Assembly (NCBI RefSeq): GCF_964355755.1
Contig: NC_092670.1
Location: 14,941,201-15,005,200 of the forward strand
DNA: 64,000 nucleotides
Source of the DNA: Antedon mediterranea
Taxonomy: Eukaryota; Echinodermata; Crinoidea; Comatulida; Antedonidae
Reading direction: 5' to 3'
A program made the position numbers and the translations under genes. The notes beneath the pieces were generated by a model. It saw nothing but the letters and a program-made list of their open reading frames with translations, did no database searches and was not told where the DNA came from. Shown one piece after another: positions 15,801-28,399 of this stretch. The first letter of the stretch is position 1. Each line of letters starts with the position of its first letter.

Positions 15801-18800
15801 AAAATTATGATGAATATCAATATCCATGTTAACTTAGTACCACAGGTTATTGTAGCTCTACTGCTTCCAGCCACTAAATTGATGTGTCGTACAATCTGAC
15901 AGTTAAGCAACACATCATTTCTAAGCCGTACTAAAAGATTGTAATCTTAGATTTATGTGGGATTATACTGTTCTCAAGATTCTCTTTAATAGTCACACTT
16001 GAGATATTTCTGTTATGCTTGCCTAGAGTTTCAAATGTCATTTTACATCAACTATGTATGATTGTAACTGAAGGAATTTGGTTAATGTGACCAGGAATAA
16101 GATAATGTTATGTGCCTTTAATATTTAATAATAATTTGTGAACAGTTGATATTAAACAGGGTTGATGATGATAATGATTGATGTTGTGCTATAGAGATAA
16201 TGACATCATCATTTGATAAAGACAGATTCAAGATCAATTTACAGATTGTGGTAGTAAAACACTGAATAATCAAATACTATAATGAGTTGCATTTTTGTGG
16301 TGTTTGGATTGAAAAAAATTAATTAAAAAATTGCCCTAAAATATTAATAAAATATCTCTTTGCTACAAAATATAGAATAGACAAATATGCTGACAAGCAA
16401 CAACTGTGTTGAGCATCGAGAGAAGAAGCATTATACAGTAAGGAAACATATTCCTTTCTAAAGCACAGTTCACTAAAGTTGTACTCTATTGGTTGGCAAT
16501 TTTAAAATAATTAACATTTTGACTTGCTAGCTATGCAAGAAATTATTATATTTAATTTATAATTTTATTATTTATTAAAAATTTTAATTACTGTATGTAT
16601 ATTGAGTTAATATTGACACACTTTCTCAGGAATAAAAAATGTTTTCCTTCCTAAACGAATTGTAAGTATCAACAGTACTTTTTTTTAAACAAAAAGGGAA
16701 ATTTCTTTTCCTAAAAATAAGAAATTTCTTTTTAAATATTTTTATACATAACAAATTTCCTTTCCACATTTTTGGTTTAAATTTCAATATTTTCTTTTAC
16801 ATAAATAATCAAATTTCCAAAAGAGAAATAACACAACAAAGAAATCATTTTCTGCCAAAAATAACCAGTATCTACAGTGTATGTATCCTTCTCTCACACT
16901 GTATCATGACTAATCAACAAATTGGTCTAATACATATTATCACTAACATATAATTTAGAATAACAAATTTCAAACAAGTTAAGCAAACTATATTTCATAA
17001 ATCTATACTTGTATTTTATAGATGAATTAAATTTCAGCTCTAAGGTCAATATTTTAAATTATCTATACATGAATGGATACCTAATGAATTACACAATTTC
17101 AAAAACATGTGTTTTATGATGGAACGCCACAATATCGGGAATACATTTTGAAAAATGTAATGAGTTATATAGGTAGGCTAGGTCAATTAATATTTTTGGT
17201 ATATTAATATTTTTAATATATTAATCTTTAATGTTAGTTAAAAAAAAAATAACAATAAAGGAAATAAAATAGCACCATAGTATTTTTTCGAAATGGAGGG
17301 AGTCTAACTCTAAATGTGTTTGGATTGAAAATTAAATTCACAATATCAACCTGAGATTTGTTTTTAAAACCTACTTTAAAGAGTTGACTTAACTAGTGTA
17401 TTAATTAGAAAGAATACCAATGAACCTGAGATTGATGTTTGATCTTCAATAAAGAGATATCTGCCAAATGCTGGTTGGAATTCTTCCTTTCTCTAGAATT
17501 ATACTCTTCATCCATATCCATTTTAAGTCTGGTAATAGCTTCGGCATGATGTCTCTCCACATCTGAACGCATCTTTTCTAACCTCTGCAGATTCTGCTGG
17601 TGGAGGTCGGTCCTCAGAGAAGTGAATTCACTCTGATGTTGTTCCTGCATCTTATTCTGTTTGTTTCTAAACTCAAGTTGTCTCTCCTTCAAATCCACTT
17701 CCCAACGCCGCAACTGAAGATCTTTGTTTTTTAGTTCTTTCTCTAACTGTAATTTCTCTGAAAGCAAGTCCTCCTCTCTTTCATGTAATTTCCCTTCGAT
17801 ATCTCGCAGTTCACATTCCAATGAACGTTTTTGTTTTGAAAGTTCTTGTTCTAATAAATCTTTCTCACTTAATAGATCTTCTAATTTTTGTTGTTCATGA
17901 ATCTGTCTTTGAAGTTCTAATCGTTCTCTAAGCAACTGATCCTCAACAGACTCTTTCTCCTCAAGCTTTTCTAAAAGCATATCCTTCTCTCTTTTTAGCG
18001 CTTCTTCTTGTACAAGGTGATCATCTAAAACCTGAGAAACATTTCCACGTTGCCGTTTTTGGTCCTCGAGCTGCTCAATCAATGAGGCCTGCTGTTGTTG
18101 AAGATCTAAAATCTGCTTACCAAAAACCTCTTGGACATCAGTTGAGACGACATCAGAAATGTTCTTATTCTGATTCAAATTCTGAAGTTCCTTTGTAAGC
18201 TGCTCATTTGCTTCTTCTAATTGTCCCCTGCTTTCTTGAAGAATACTTATCTGTTTATTCTTTTCGGTGAGTATTTCATACTCATTCTGCTCTTTCTTTG
18301 CTAATTTATCTTTAAGATCAAGAACCTCTTGGCGCAAAGTATTGCTTTCTGGTTCAAGTTTTTCATTTACTTCTTTTTCCCTTTCTAGTGCTTCCTTCAA
18401 TAATGTATTCTCTTTCTTATATATGTCCTCTGTTTCTTTCAAATCTTTTTTCAGATTTTCAACTTGCTCTATAAGACTATCATTGTTGTTTTTTAAAAGA
18501 AGTAAGCGATCGCCATCTGTATTCTGTTTAGAATCTCTATCCTCCAGTAATTCCAGAAGTTTGTCTCTTTCGGTTTCCAATTCCTTTTGTGCAATATTTT
18601 GATTATTTACTTCCTCATTCAATGTTAAATTTTCTTCCTCAAGAATGTTCAAACTTCTTGATTTTTCATCAAGTTGTTTTTTCATAGAACCTGTTTCGAT
18701 TTCAGCAATTTCCCATTCCTTAACTGCATGTTTCTTTTCTTTATCAACAATGTCTAATTGTTCTCTTATGGCATCAGATTCAGCTTCTTTAATTCCATAA

Positions 18801-21800
18801 TTTGTCTTTAGCATTTGGTAATCCTGTTTAAGTTGTACAAGTTCAGATGCAACAGACACTTGCTCATCACCTTGTTGTTGAAGTGTATTTCGTAAGATAG
18901 CATTCTGTTTTTCAGCAGCAGATACTTCTGGCGACTTTCTACCATTATCATCAAGACTTGAAGATTGATACATCTCTAATCTAGATTCATATTGTTTTTT
19001 CTCGTATTCAAGTTTGTCCTCTAATTCTTTGCATGTCGAATTTAGTTTATCAATTTTCTCATTCATGCTCTTATTCATTTCTTCATTTTGTATTTCAGTC
19101 ATGTGCAATTTTTCTTCTAATTCTGATTCTACATGGTTTCGTTCATTTCTCATTTGTTGAAAGCTTTGCTGCAAACTATCACATTCTTTCCTCTTTTCTT
19201 CAAAAAGGTCTGTTAGTCTTGCTTGTATTTCAGAAACCTTCTGTTCGTTTTTAGATTCTGCATTAGAGAGTTGCTCTTTAAGATTTAAAATATCCTTTTC
19301 ATAATCTTTCTTTTCTGTGGAATATTCTTCTAATTGTTCATTGCTTCGCTTTTCAAGTTGTTCAATTTTATCTTTATGGTCATCTAATTTATCATTGATT
19401 TTGGAAAGATTCAAGGCTTGAGTTTCTCTAACCTCTGTTAATTGTTCAATTGTCTCATTTTTCTCATTTATCTGTTGCAATAATTCAGTGTGTTCTTTTT
19501 GAAGATTAGATATAATTTCTTCAAGAGATTTTGATGATTTTTCTAAAGATGAAATTTTTGTTTCATATTCTTCTCTCTTCATTTCCAGCTCATGTTCCAA
19601 CAATTCCTTCTCTTTTAATAACTGTTCTCGATCACCATTAGCACTGTCACCAGACATGGCAAATATCTCTGCACCATGTTCTAGATTGGTAGCAATTGCA
19701 CTTTCCATGAGTTCCTCGCTTATAGGGGTTACTTCATCACCTCTATGATTACTACTCTCTTTATTATTTCCATCGACTGTTTCTTTCAGGTTTTCGCATT
19801 CAGCATTAGCGGATTGCAATTCTTCATTTAATGTCTCAAACTGGGTTTCTAGATCATTATTTGTTTTTGTAAGAGTCTCAATATTATTATTCAATAATTG
19901 TATTTCATTATTTAAAGAACTGTTTTCTTCTTCTAATTTCTCATTCTGTGCGATTATATTGGAATTCTTTTCATTTACTTGTTGAAGCTCGACTTTTATA
20001 TTTTCAATTTGTTCTTCTAATTCTTTTCTGGACTCATTAAACAGTTCCTTTTCTTCTTTCAACATTTTCAATTCATCATTTAATTGTGCAAAATTAGTAT
20101 TCATATCATCTTGATCAGACCTATCTTCTTCGTTGTTTACAGAGTTTTGAGCACTTTTAAACAAGCCTCCAAGAGATATAATACTGTCTTGATTGTAAGC
20201 ATCGATTTCTGGCATTAAAACTTCTTCATCACTTTGTCCTTTGATATCTTTATCATCCATTACTGACACCAGCTCAGATTGCAAGTTTTCTATCTGTCGA
20301 TGAGCATCTTCGAGTTGTAGCATCAATGCATCTCTTGCTTCCATCAAATCCTCCATTTCTCGCTGCTGCTTTGCCTCCCAATCTGGTGAATTATCTGGTT
20401 TGTTCCATTCTTTTCCTTGATTTTCAATCCAATCTTTATTCTGATTCTGCTCCGTCGATGCCTTCTCTTCAGAGATATCATTTATTCTTTTGAGGTGCTT
20501 TTTCCTTTCCTCCTCCAGCATAATCTCATGCTTTTCAGTTAATTCGTCTGTGATTTTTTTTGTAACAGCTTCAATCTCTTCTGCATGAGATTCTGCTAAC
20601 TGCTGTCGAATGTTCTGGAGTTCTTGAACAAATTCTTTCTCTTTGTCCGATTTTGCAGTACGGAATTGAATCTTGAAATGGTCTTCAACTTCTTCTACTT
20701 TGGTTTTCATTTTGCGATCAAATTCAGCAGCAACTTCAGAACGCTGTTGTTTTAATGCAATGCGATGGATATCTTCTTGATGGGCACTTTCATCTTCAAA
20801 CCTTTCTCGATATTCATTTTCTAATCTTTCTTTTTCATCATTAAACTGAGTAACTCTTTCATCTAACTCTGCAGTTTTCTGTTGTATTGCTTTGTTAGCT
20901 TCATCAAGCTCTCTACGAAGTTGCAAAGTTACATCTTCTTCTTTCTCCATTTTCTCTACGAGTTCTTTGTTGTGATTATTGAGACGTGCAACTTGATCTT
21001 CGAAGTCTTTTTGGATATTCTGAAGAGCCTCTAAGTCCATCTCTTTCTCATCTAATTGGTCTTGGAGTTCTTTTAAATTCTGTTCTAATTCATCTCTTAT
21101 TTTGTTATTAGTTTCAGCACCTTCTAACATTGATTTGAAGTCTTCACATTTCTTTTGCAATTCTTGCATTTCATTCTGGTGTCTTTCCTGCAGCTGTGAC
21201 TTAATCATAACAATTTGTTGTCCATAAGTCTCATCAAGTTCTGCATGTAGTAAAGCCAATTGTTCACTAATGTCAGATGGATTAGACGCTACAGCCTGTT
21301 GAAGCCGTTTGTTCATATCAGCAAGTTCGTCATCTGATTTCCGTTTAACCAAATCTCTTTCTTCTTTAATTTCTGCCAACTCATCATTTTTCTTAGCATA
21401 CTTTGTGGCTAAATCCTGCAATAGTGTCTCTTTCTCAGTGACAGTCTCTTGTAACTTGATAACCTGCATTTGTGCTTCAGTCATCTCGTGAGCTGAATGA
21501 CTCTGTTCCCCATTCTGAACTTTAATTGTTTCCCCAGCCTAGAATAAAGTTGAAGAAAATAATGATCTATTAAATTTCAAATTCATTGTCCCCACATCTG
21601 TGGACCAATGACAACCTAGATGGTATAGTTGTAGGGACCCTCTAGTGACTGAATCAGCCTCTACAGTTTTGAGGTCCACATCATTTTTATAAAATGAAAT
21701 ATTTTAAAGAAGTTAATAGCTCTCTTAAATGATTCAATCTCTGGTGTTGCGAGTCTACTGCTCTGGATAGAGGGCCAGGTGTAACAATCTGTTGTAGAGA

Positions 21801-24800
21801 GTCTAATGTAAGTGTTTGGATAGAGGGCCAGGAGTGATAATAAAATGAAGATTACATTTTGAAGTTGCTGTTGAAGAGCATGTATATGGTTAGAGAGCTG
21901 ACCAGCTTCCGCTTGTAGATTGTCTCGGCTCTGAATACTGGACTGCAAGTTGGTTGACAGCTGTTGGATGATTTCATCTCGTTGGGCTATAGCTTGTTGA
22001 AATTCAAAAATCTAGATACATCAAATAAAAATGAATTCAACAATCCAGGACATAATGATTATATAATATTTACAGCACATAGTCAGGGATGTAGTGCAGG
22101 ATGTCAACAAGTTATAGGTGGGTGGGATACAAATAAAACAGTACTACCAGTCACAGGTATCCAGAGATTTCTAGGTGGATGCTATAATAAAATTAGGCTA
22201 GGTGGAAGTCCTTAAAATAAGGTTAAAGCGTGCTTCACACTAGGATTATTTAAACTGTCGATTATAATTTTACAATTCGATTGCAATGCGGCTTACTAAA
22301 CTTTAGGGTGGGTGAAAGATTTGTAGGTAGGTAGGTTTCCGCCCACAGTCCTCCCAGCAAAATTACATTCATGATATTGAGCTAGAAACAACTTTTTCAC
22401 CTAATAAAAAGAAGATTAAAATTGAATGAATGGGTAGCCATTCATGTAAATGTTTCATGCGAGTTTTCAGTCAGTTACAATTTGTGTCAATAAATAAATG
22501 AACATCTTGCACAACAAAGTGGATGAGGTTGTGCTGGTAGGCATATCCAGCCCCACAGCTAATTGTAAAACTACAAGTTAATAAGTTAATGATTACTCTA
22601 CCTTTGAATTATACTGTTCAATGATTGATTTATATTCCAGTTCCTTCTGACTAGTAAACTCAGTTTCATCCTAGTAGGAAATAACATTTTATATATCAAA
22701 AACAGTCGAATCTCACAATACCACACTCTCTGAAAACTCTCCCAAAACCAGAATTTTCATGAGGTCCAAAAGGTCCCAAATTCACATTTATCATTAAAAG
22801 TACAACCTAAATACCAGACATATTACTATAGACCAGCTTAAGGGTGTCCAGAATTGGGAAAGTTGTAACACAAAGTCATCTAATAACTAACATTAACATC
22901 AGTATCATAATCTCGTAGGGGTTCCCACTCCAAACATGATGGCGAGACTCTGATCTCGCCTCTCTCTAATATGAAACAAGGCGAGTCTTTCTCTTACCGT
23001 TCCTTGTGAGTTTTTCTTCACTTCATTGACTTCTAACTGCAGTTGTTGAACCAATGCTTCCTTGCCTATGAGTGTCTCTTCTAGCTGCATAATACGTCCC
23101 TTAGCTTCCAACAACTCTGCCTTAGCCACCTCATATTCTACTTGTAATTGGTCAGCTTCCTGTATAAAAATATTTTATGAATATACGAAAATTGTAGGTT
23201 CATTGTCCAGAGTACACAAAAATGCTATATAAAAGAACCTAGTACAAGAACGAGTAGGTGGTTAACGCAGGGTAGTAGTTCACATAGCCAATGTCGTCAT
23301 TATAGTACTCCCTAGGTTTGATTGTACATTTCTTATGTCAAGTTCACACTATTAATGACTAAAAAGAATATAATTCAATTTAAGTTGCAATTTCATTTTT
23401 TTGGCTCATGAAAAGAAGGAAAAAGAAAAGAGAAAAAGTTATTACGTAACGTAGTAGTTAATTAATTGATGGACTTTTGTAAAATATAAGGTCCAGATGC
23501 CTATGTATGTCTGAAATAAAATCCCTGAAAAGGGGAATTAAATTGACAGACGAGAGAGTGCTAGAATGGTCAGCACCGACTGACATGATGTGACCCTTAG
23601 GGAAGAAGCATGTAGTTAAAGGTGTGACATCTAAGTCTACGGCCGCGCCATGAACACTGATCGTTGGAATGGTACAATAAAAATGGAAATTATTATTATA
23701 ATTGGAATGGTACACACTGACAATGGATTGGTTTGTTGTAAGAGGTAATTTAACAAAGAGAAGAGCATATTAGATAAGTTTAAAACACTCAAATACAAAG
23801 CTACAGTAATATAACTTACATCAAGAGACAGATCATCTGTACTTATTGATCGTTGATCACTCTGGAAAAAAAGATTAATTACACTTTTACATTCCACATG
23901 GGGGTGAAACCACATCATCCAATCAAGGATAATTTAATTATAGAGTTACTAAAAAACATGTAAATTAATTTCTTTCTAGAAATATCACCAAATTGGGAGG
24001 GTGGGGTGAATTTTGATTTTCTAGCTTAGCACTTGAAATGAACACTCTCAATACATAGCCTACTACAGGACTATTTGTGTAGTTTGTACAATAAGTTAGA
24101 GTATGCCTGAATTTTATGCCCCACGCTACTGTAGCCAGTTGAGCTACACATTTCCATTAGTGACAAGGCAGGAGAAAGGACTCCTCTTTACCTCTATGCT
24201 CATGATATCAGACACTCCAGATAGGTCAGTGCTTGCGATGGAATCAGCATCACAAAATGTGTCACCATTAGATGTGATACTATCTGTAGTTGCAGCTTCA
24301 CCGTCATTGTTTTTAGTAGATTTCTTATTTTTCTTTCCTGGACTTTTTTTCTTTTGAAATTTCATCAACTGAAAAACAACATCTTAAAATGAATTTTCAA
24401 GTTTTTGAATAATCTGAAACTGTTTTTCTTACTCTAGAATTTTCACTAGGTCTACATAAATTTAGGGCAATGGAGCTGCTTACGAGTCGTAAACATTATT
24501 CGCAGACTGTGCTTACATGACGATCAATCGAGATCATCAGTATGTTGCTTAAAAAAAGAGGCAGAGAGTTAAAACTCTCTTCTCTTAGAAGATTTGTGCA
24601 AGGATTTCCTAAAAAAATTTGAACCAAAATACTCAATTAGACCTGGTCCTAGACTTTAGGCTAGTCTAGGCATAGTATTATATGTAAATTGGGGCTGTTA
24701 GTATTAGTATAATGTGCTCTATCAAGCCAGGCTGATTTATTATTCAATATTATTTAATAATTAGGCCTAGGCCTAGGTCTAGGCCTAGCTAGGCCCTAAG

Positions 24801-25168
24801 CAATATTATTATTATATATAGGCCAAGCTAGGCCTAGAATAGTAGTAGCTCCTATTTTTTTAGGGAAATTAATAATATAGAATATTATGATTTATTATGG
24901 GGGCGTGGCATGAAACATAGCATACTGTGCACCCTGTGTAATACAGCAGCATATGCCTATATGTACAGTAGACTATTTAAGCCCCGGTTGGTTAATTGTT
25001 TGTGCATCCGGAAACATCGCATCAGCGGAAGAAACCGCCTGACTGAACTGAAACTGAACGATCCACTTTACTACCTCTACGCCACGCCTAGCCTAGAGTA
25101 ATTTCTTATTAATTTATAACCTTCGCGCGACCAGCCTGTAACTTCTTTTTCCTCTCTTCCTCGTCCAT
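1..25168 (-). CDS. AKAP9: AKAP9/pericentrin-family giant coiled-coil scaffold (5' part, runs off left edge)
   Basis: The family anchors protein kinase A, gamma-tubulin factors and other kinases at centrosome and Golgi. Exons read on the minus strand, in coding order: 25168-25121, 24368-24192, 23861-23820, 23159-22998, 22670-22602, 22011-21856, 21538-17426, 11941-11669, 11290-11068, 2053-1974, 1240-1042, 803-1. Phases agree throughout and give about 2115 residues. The start MDEEERKKKLQAGRAK matches the N-terminal signature of AKAP9 (MEDEERQKKLEAGKAK) and, less closely, pericentrin. A lysine-rich stretch follows, then a segment like AKAP9's 'EAAIKQRDGIITQL' (exon at 22011) and, near residue 317, AELDETYGQQIV, close to human AKAP9 AELDEMYGQQIV. 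Almost all the rest is heptad coiled coil rich in E, K, Q and L. The C-terminal PACT domain would lie beyond the left edge and is not seen. Two donors are weak (gttata after exon 1, gttcat after the 4.1-kb exon), and small exons may be missing. Family assignment is firm; AKAP9 versus an unsplit AKAP9/PCNT ancestor is less so. Confidence 0.85.
2950..3558 (-). mobile_element. Non-LTR retrotransposon fragment: reverse transcriptase C-terminus and 3' tail
   Basis: The minus strand is open from about 3558 to a stop at 3079. It reads LYKSLVRSNLEFCSVIFNS, then LQSVQNKFCRFYVRKFG, RKLFDLIFLFKAVNSI and FFDSLACFRHKVLSNVSNI. This is the thumb/C-terminal pattern of non-LTR reverse transcriptases (LYKSLVR..LEY..). 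Positions 2950-3078 are the likely 3' untranslated tail. It lies in an AKAP9-like intron, is 5'-truncated and cannot be active alone. Confidence 0.8.
4240..4870. repeat. Foldback cluster: one inverted and two direct copies of a ~190-bp unit
   Basis: One copy on the minus strand (4240-4500) and two on the plus strand (about 4506-4664 and 4664-4870) share 'tatacccagtgggttgtaca', 'caatcacttttatgttggtt', 'ggggtttgctatg' and 'ttaccccaaaaataa'. The similar small frames at 4218 and 4747 arise from this repeat and are not genes. Confidence 0.8.
5873..6507. mobile_element. Family-C terminal-inverted-repeat element
   Basis: The left end 'tttaaagaccccttccctgc' pairs with the right end 'cgtagggaatggggctttaa' (reverse complement ttaaagccccattccctacg). 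The interior has 'ggggaaaacccgatattttc' and a short GC-rich palindromic stretch near 6055-6140. No transposase frame is visible, so it is a non-autonomous element of about 635 bp. Confidence 0.65.
9150..9320 (+). mobile_element. 3' tail of an interspersed LINE/SINE-type element
   Basis: 'gggccttgaccacatatcta', then 'tttttgagtaatcctgctaa', an (AAAC)n run at about 9261-9282 and the closing 'cctccatggcggaggtaa' resemble a tail common in marine invertebrate repeats. The overlapping open frame at 9060-9329 has no protein-like features. Confidence 0.5.
10008..10140 (+). mobile_element. Diverged copy of the hammerhead-bearing repeat
   Basis: 'cactgatgaagagcttgtg', 'ctggctgttttactttatcg' and 'gtatctccattgagatcaag' align to the 44455 repeat, but the GAAA box is lost. 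It overlaps a meaningless open frame. Confidence 0.55.
11942..17425. other. 5.5-kb AKAP9-like intron
   Basis: Very AT-rich (13600-14100 is almost pure A/T). It contains a family-A MITE core at 15413-15487 and a GAT-rich tract at 12900-13090. No coding sequence was recognised. Confidence 0.7.
15413..15487. mobile_element. Family-A palindromic MITE core
   Basis: 'gtgatgtgcccaaatatgg' is followed by its near complement 'tccatatacgggcacatcac', about 75 bp of hairpin-forming sequence in AKAP9-like intron 7. Confidence 0.6.
17426..21538 (-). CDS. AKAP9: Giant 4.1-kb coiled-coil exon of the AKAP9-like gene
   Basis: A single exon of 4113 bases encodes 1371 residues in phase 0, opening after 'tctag' and closing at CTCAG|gttcat. 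The open frame has no stop, and its composition is extreme coiled coil with long runs of E, K, Q, N and L. Proline is rare and clusters in two likely non-coiled breaks, around 20100-20420 (including NKPDNSPDWE) and 19640-19790. The motif AELDETYGQQIV lies at about 21244-21209. Plus-strand open frames inside this exon are antisense shadows. Confidence 0.85.
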
Positions 25169-25589
25169 TTTAGTTAAGTATTTGTACAATTATTCCATTG
25201 ATTAAACTTTCGTTCTTGAATGAAAATCGACGACGTGGAACTTCCTCTGAACAAATTCGTTGTATGTTGGGGTTGGTGACGCTCGCCAGGTATAGTATGT
25301 AGTTGTTTTTTGATAACAGAGAGCTATCACTTATGCCATCCTCGTATATAATTAATTTCGTACGGAAAATACATTTAATTGATAATATCATTAGGTAGAG
25401 TATCCTTCTTACAATTAATTATCAGTAATATATATAACTTTTTAAATGTTAGGGATATATTTTAAAATAACTATAAATAGATATATAATTACACAAACTC
25501 AAGATGTTCTTTTCTGCCTGAAACCTAGGCCCTAGGCCTCCTCCTCCTCTGTGCTCTCACTTCGTTCGTTTTGCTACCTGATCCGTGCA

Positions 25590-26350
25590 GGCCTAGGCCT
25601 AGGCTAGACTGGATATTATGATTGCAAGCCAAAAAGGTAGATTTAGAAGCATATTTTATTGATTACCCATCATCAGTGTCACCCTTAACAGATACTTAAG
25701 CTATATTTGTAGGTCATAGCTTATTTCAGACAATATTTTAGCCTCCAAAAAGGGCAGATTAGGCCTAGCCTATTATAGCCTATAGGCCTAGCTAGAAAGA
25801 GGCTAGGCCTAGGCTAGCTAGCTAGCTAGGGCCTAGGCCTAGTTAGGCTAGCATCTCGCTACTCTAGCTAGTAGTTTAGGCCTAGAGGTAGGCCTAGTAC
25901 TACTAGGCCTATAGCCTAGCTAGGCCTACTAGGGCTAGCCTAGTCTTGCTAGGCCTAGCCTAAGGCCTAGAAAGAAGTAGTAGGCTACTACTACTAGCTA
26001 GGCTAGGCTACTAGGCCCACCTGGTTAGGCCCTACTAGGGAACTAGTAGGCTAGCTAGCTAGGCCTACTTACTAGCTAATAAATAAGTCTAGGCCTAGGC
26101 TGCCTAACTAGCTAGCTCTATGTATGTATTTTAGTTAGGGCCTAGACTAGTTTATTAGGCCTTAGTTTAGGCTGATTAGGCCTGCCTAGTCCTAGTTAAA
26201 TAAATAGGCATATAACCAGGCTCAGTCTAAACACTCTAGGCCTATCTATATGAGACCTGTGCTATTAATTATAGGACTAGACCTAGGGCCTTGCTAGCTA
26301 GCCAGCAGAATGGTCTAGAGAGGCATAGGCCTAGCTAGGGATAGGCTGGG
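25590..26350. repeat. Dense GGCCTA/CTAG low-complexity block upstream of AKAP9-like gene
   Basis: Almost continuous overlapping AGGCCTAG and CTAGCTAG words, each self-complementary, in an otherwise AT-rich window. A smaller block lies at 24655-24840 in intron 1. No gene is seen here. Confidence 0.9.
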
Positions 26351-26715
26351 GGGTCATAGACAGCCTATCTATATAAAATATTAGATAGGTAGGAGTATTA
26401 AGATTCATCAGTGTGTAAGTTGATTTCATTGCTAATGCCAAGGTATTATTTAGGCCTGTTTATTTTCAGGTTGAAAGCAATGGATAAAGAGAGATTCAAT
26501 TCTACAACAAAAGAGACAAAAGTCAAACTCAAACTGATAATTGACAATGTTTCCAGTTAATTAATGTTAATTATTTTAATAGATTGTAGTGACCCTAACT
26601 ACCTTACTGTTTGTGTATGGCTGTAATATTATATTAAATTTCATCACAATTAGTAAGGTTGTGAGGCTTCACAATTTCAAACAACTCTTGTTCTTGTGTC
26701 TCTTCTTCATGTGGA

Positions 26716-28380
26716 TGGATTAAAAAATACTGTGAGTATTGTACACTCTTTATGAATATTTCATCAATCACAATATCAAATATGATCAGTGTAGTCAAAA
26801 TTTGATAACTTAGCATGAATCTTTTAATATCTACATCGTCAATAATTAATATTAATATAAATCTACATCACAATGTTGGATATGATCTTTGTAGTCAAAA
26901 TTTGATAACTGAGCACGCATCTTTTAATAACTACCTTATCAATAACTATTAATAATGTCCTATATCACAATGTAGGATATGATCAGTGTTAGTCATAATT
27001 TGATAACTGAGCACGCATCTTTTAATATCTACCTCATCAATAATTAATATTAATAATTTATATCACATTGTTCGATATGATCAGTGTAGTCATAATTTGA
27101 TAACTGAGCACGCATCTTTTAATATCTACCTCATCAATAATTATTATTAATATTCTATATCACATTGTTCGATATGATCAGTGTAGTCATAATTTGATAA
27201 CTGAGCATGCATCTTTATTAATATTAATAATCTATATCGCATTGTTCAATATGATCAGTGTAGTCATAATATGATAACTGAGCATGCATCTTTTAATATC
27301 TACCTTATCAATGACTATTAATAATATCCTATATCACAATGTTGGATATGATTAGTGTAGTCATAATTTGATAACTGAGCACGCATCTTTCAATATCTAT
27401 TTCATCAATAATTATTATTAATAATTTATATCACATTGCTGGATATGATCAGTGTAGTCATAATTTGATAACTGAGCATACATCTTTAAAAATCTACCTC
27501 ATTAATAATTAATATTAATAATCTATATCACACTGTTGGATATGATCTGTTTAGTTTTTTAATATCTACCTTATCAATAACAATTAATAATATCCTATAT
27601 CACAATGTTGGATATGATCAGTGTAGTCATACAATAGTTTGATAACTGTGAGCATACATATTTTAATATCTACCTCATCAATAATTATTATTAATAATCT
27701 ATATCACAATGTTGGATATGATTAGTGTAGTCATAATTTGATAACTGAGCATGCATCTTTCAATATCTATTTCATCAATAATTATTATCAATAATTTATA
27801 TCACATTGTTGGATATGATCAGTGTAGTCATAATTTGATAACTGAGCAAAAATCTTTTAATATCTACCTCATCAATAATTAATATTAATAATCTATATCA
27901 CATTGTTCGATATGATCAGTGTAGTCATAATTTGATAACTGAGCACGCATCTTTTAATATCTACCTCATCAATAATTAATATTAATAATCTATATCGCAT
28001 TGTTCAATATGATCAGTGTAGTCATAAATTGATAACTGAGCAAAAATCTTTTAATATCTGCATCATCAATTAATATTAATAATCTATATCGCATTGTTGG
28101 ATATGATCAGTGTAGTCATAAATTGATAACTGAGCAAAAATCTTTTAATATCTGCATCATCAATTAATATTAATAATCTATATCAAACTGTTGGATATGA
28201 TCTGTTTAGGTTTTTAATATCTACCTTTTCCAAAATAATATTCTATATCACAATGTTGGATATGATCAGTGTAATCATAGTTTGAACTACCTCAACAATA
28301 ATTAATATTAATTGTCTATATACCAATATCAAATATCAGTGTAGGCCTAGTCATTTGATAACTGAGCATGCATCATTTTA
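26716..28380 (-). repeat. Satellite array A, left arm (~97-bp unit)
   Basis: About 18 units carry the landmark 'gatatgatcagtgtagtcat' followed by 'aatttgataactgagca', 'cttttaatatctacctcatc' and alternating AT-rich 'attaatattaataatctata'. Copies diverge and some are shortened. The orientation is opposite to the array at 30.7-34.1 kb. Confidence 0.93.
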
Positions 28381-28399
28381 TATCTGCTTCAAATATTAA

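Noticed and set aside
18267-18602. Plus-strand open frame of 111 codons rich in serine and phenylalanine
   Set aside because: It is the antisense of the giant coiled-coil exon; the composition follows from GAA/AAG-rich coding on the other strand. The same holds for 19033-19254 and 21309-21491.
24910-25101. 63-codon plus-strand frame in AKAP9-like intron 1
   Set aside because: No recognisable content; it overlaps the intron between two well-supported minus-strand exons.
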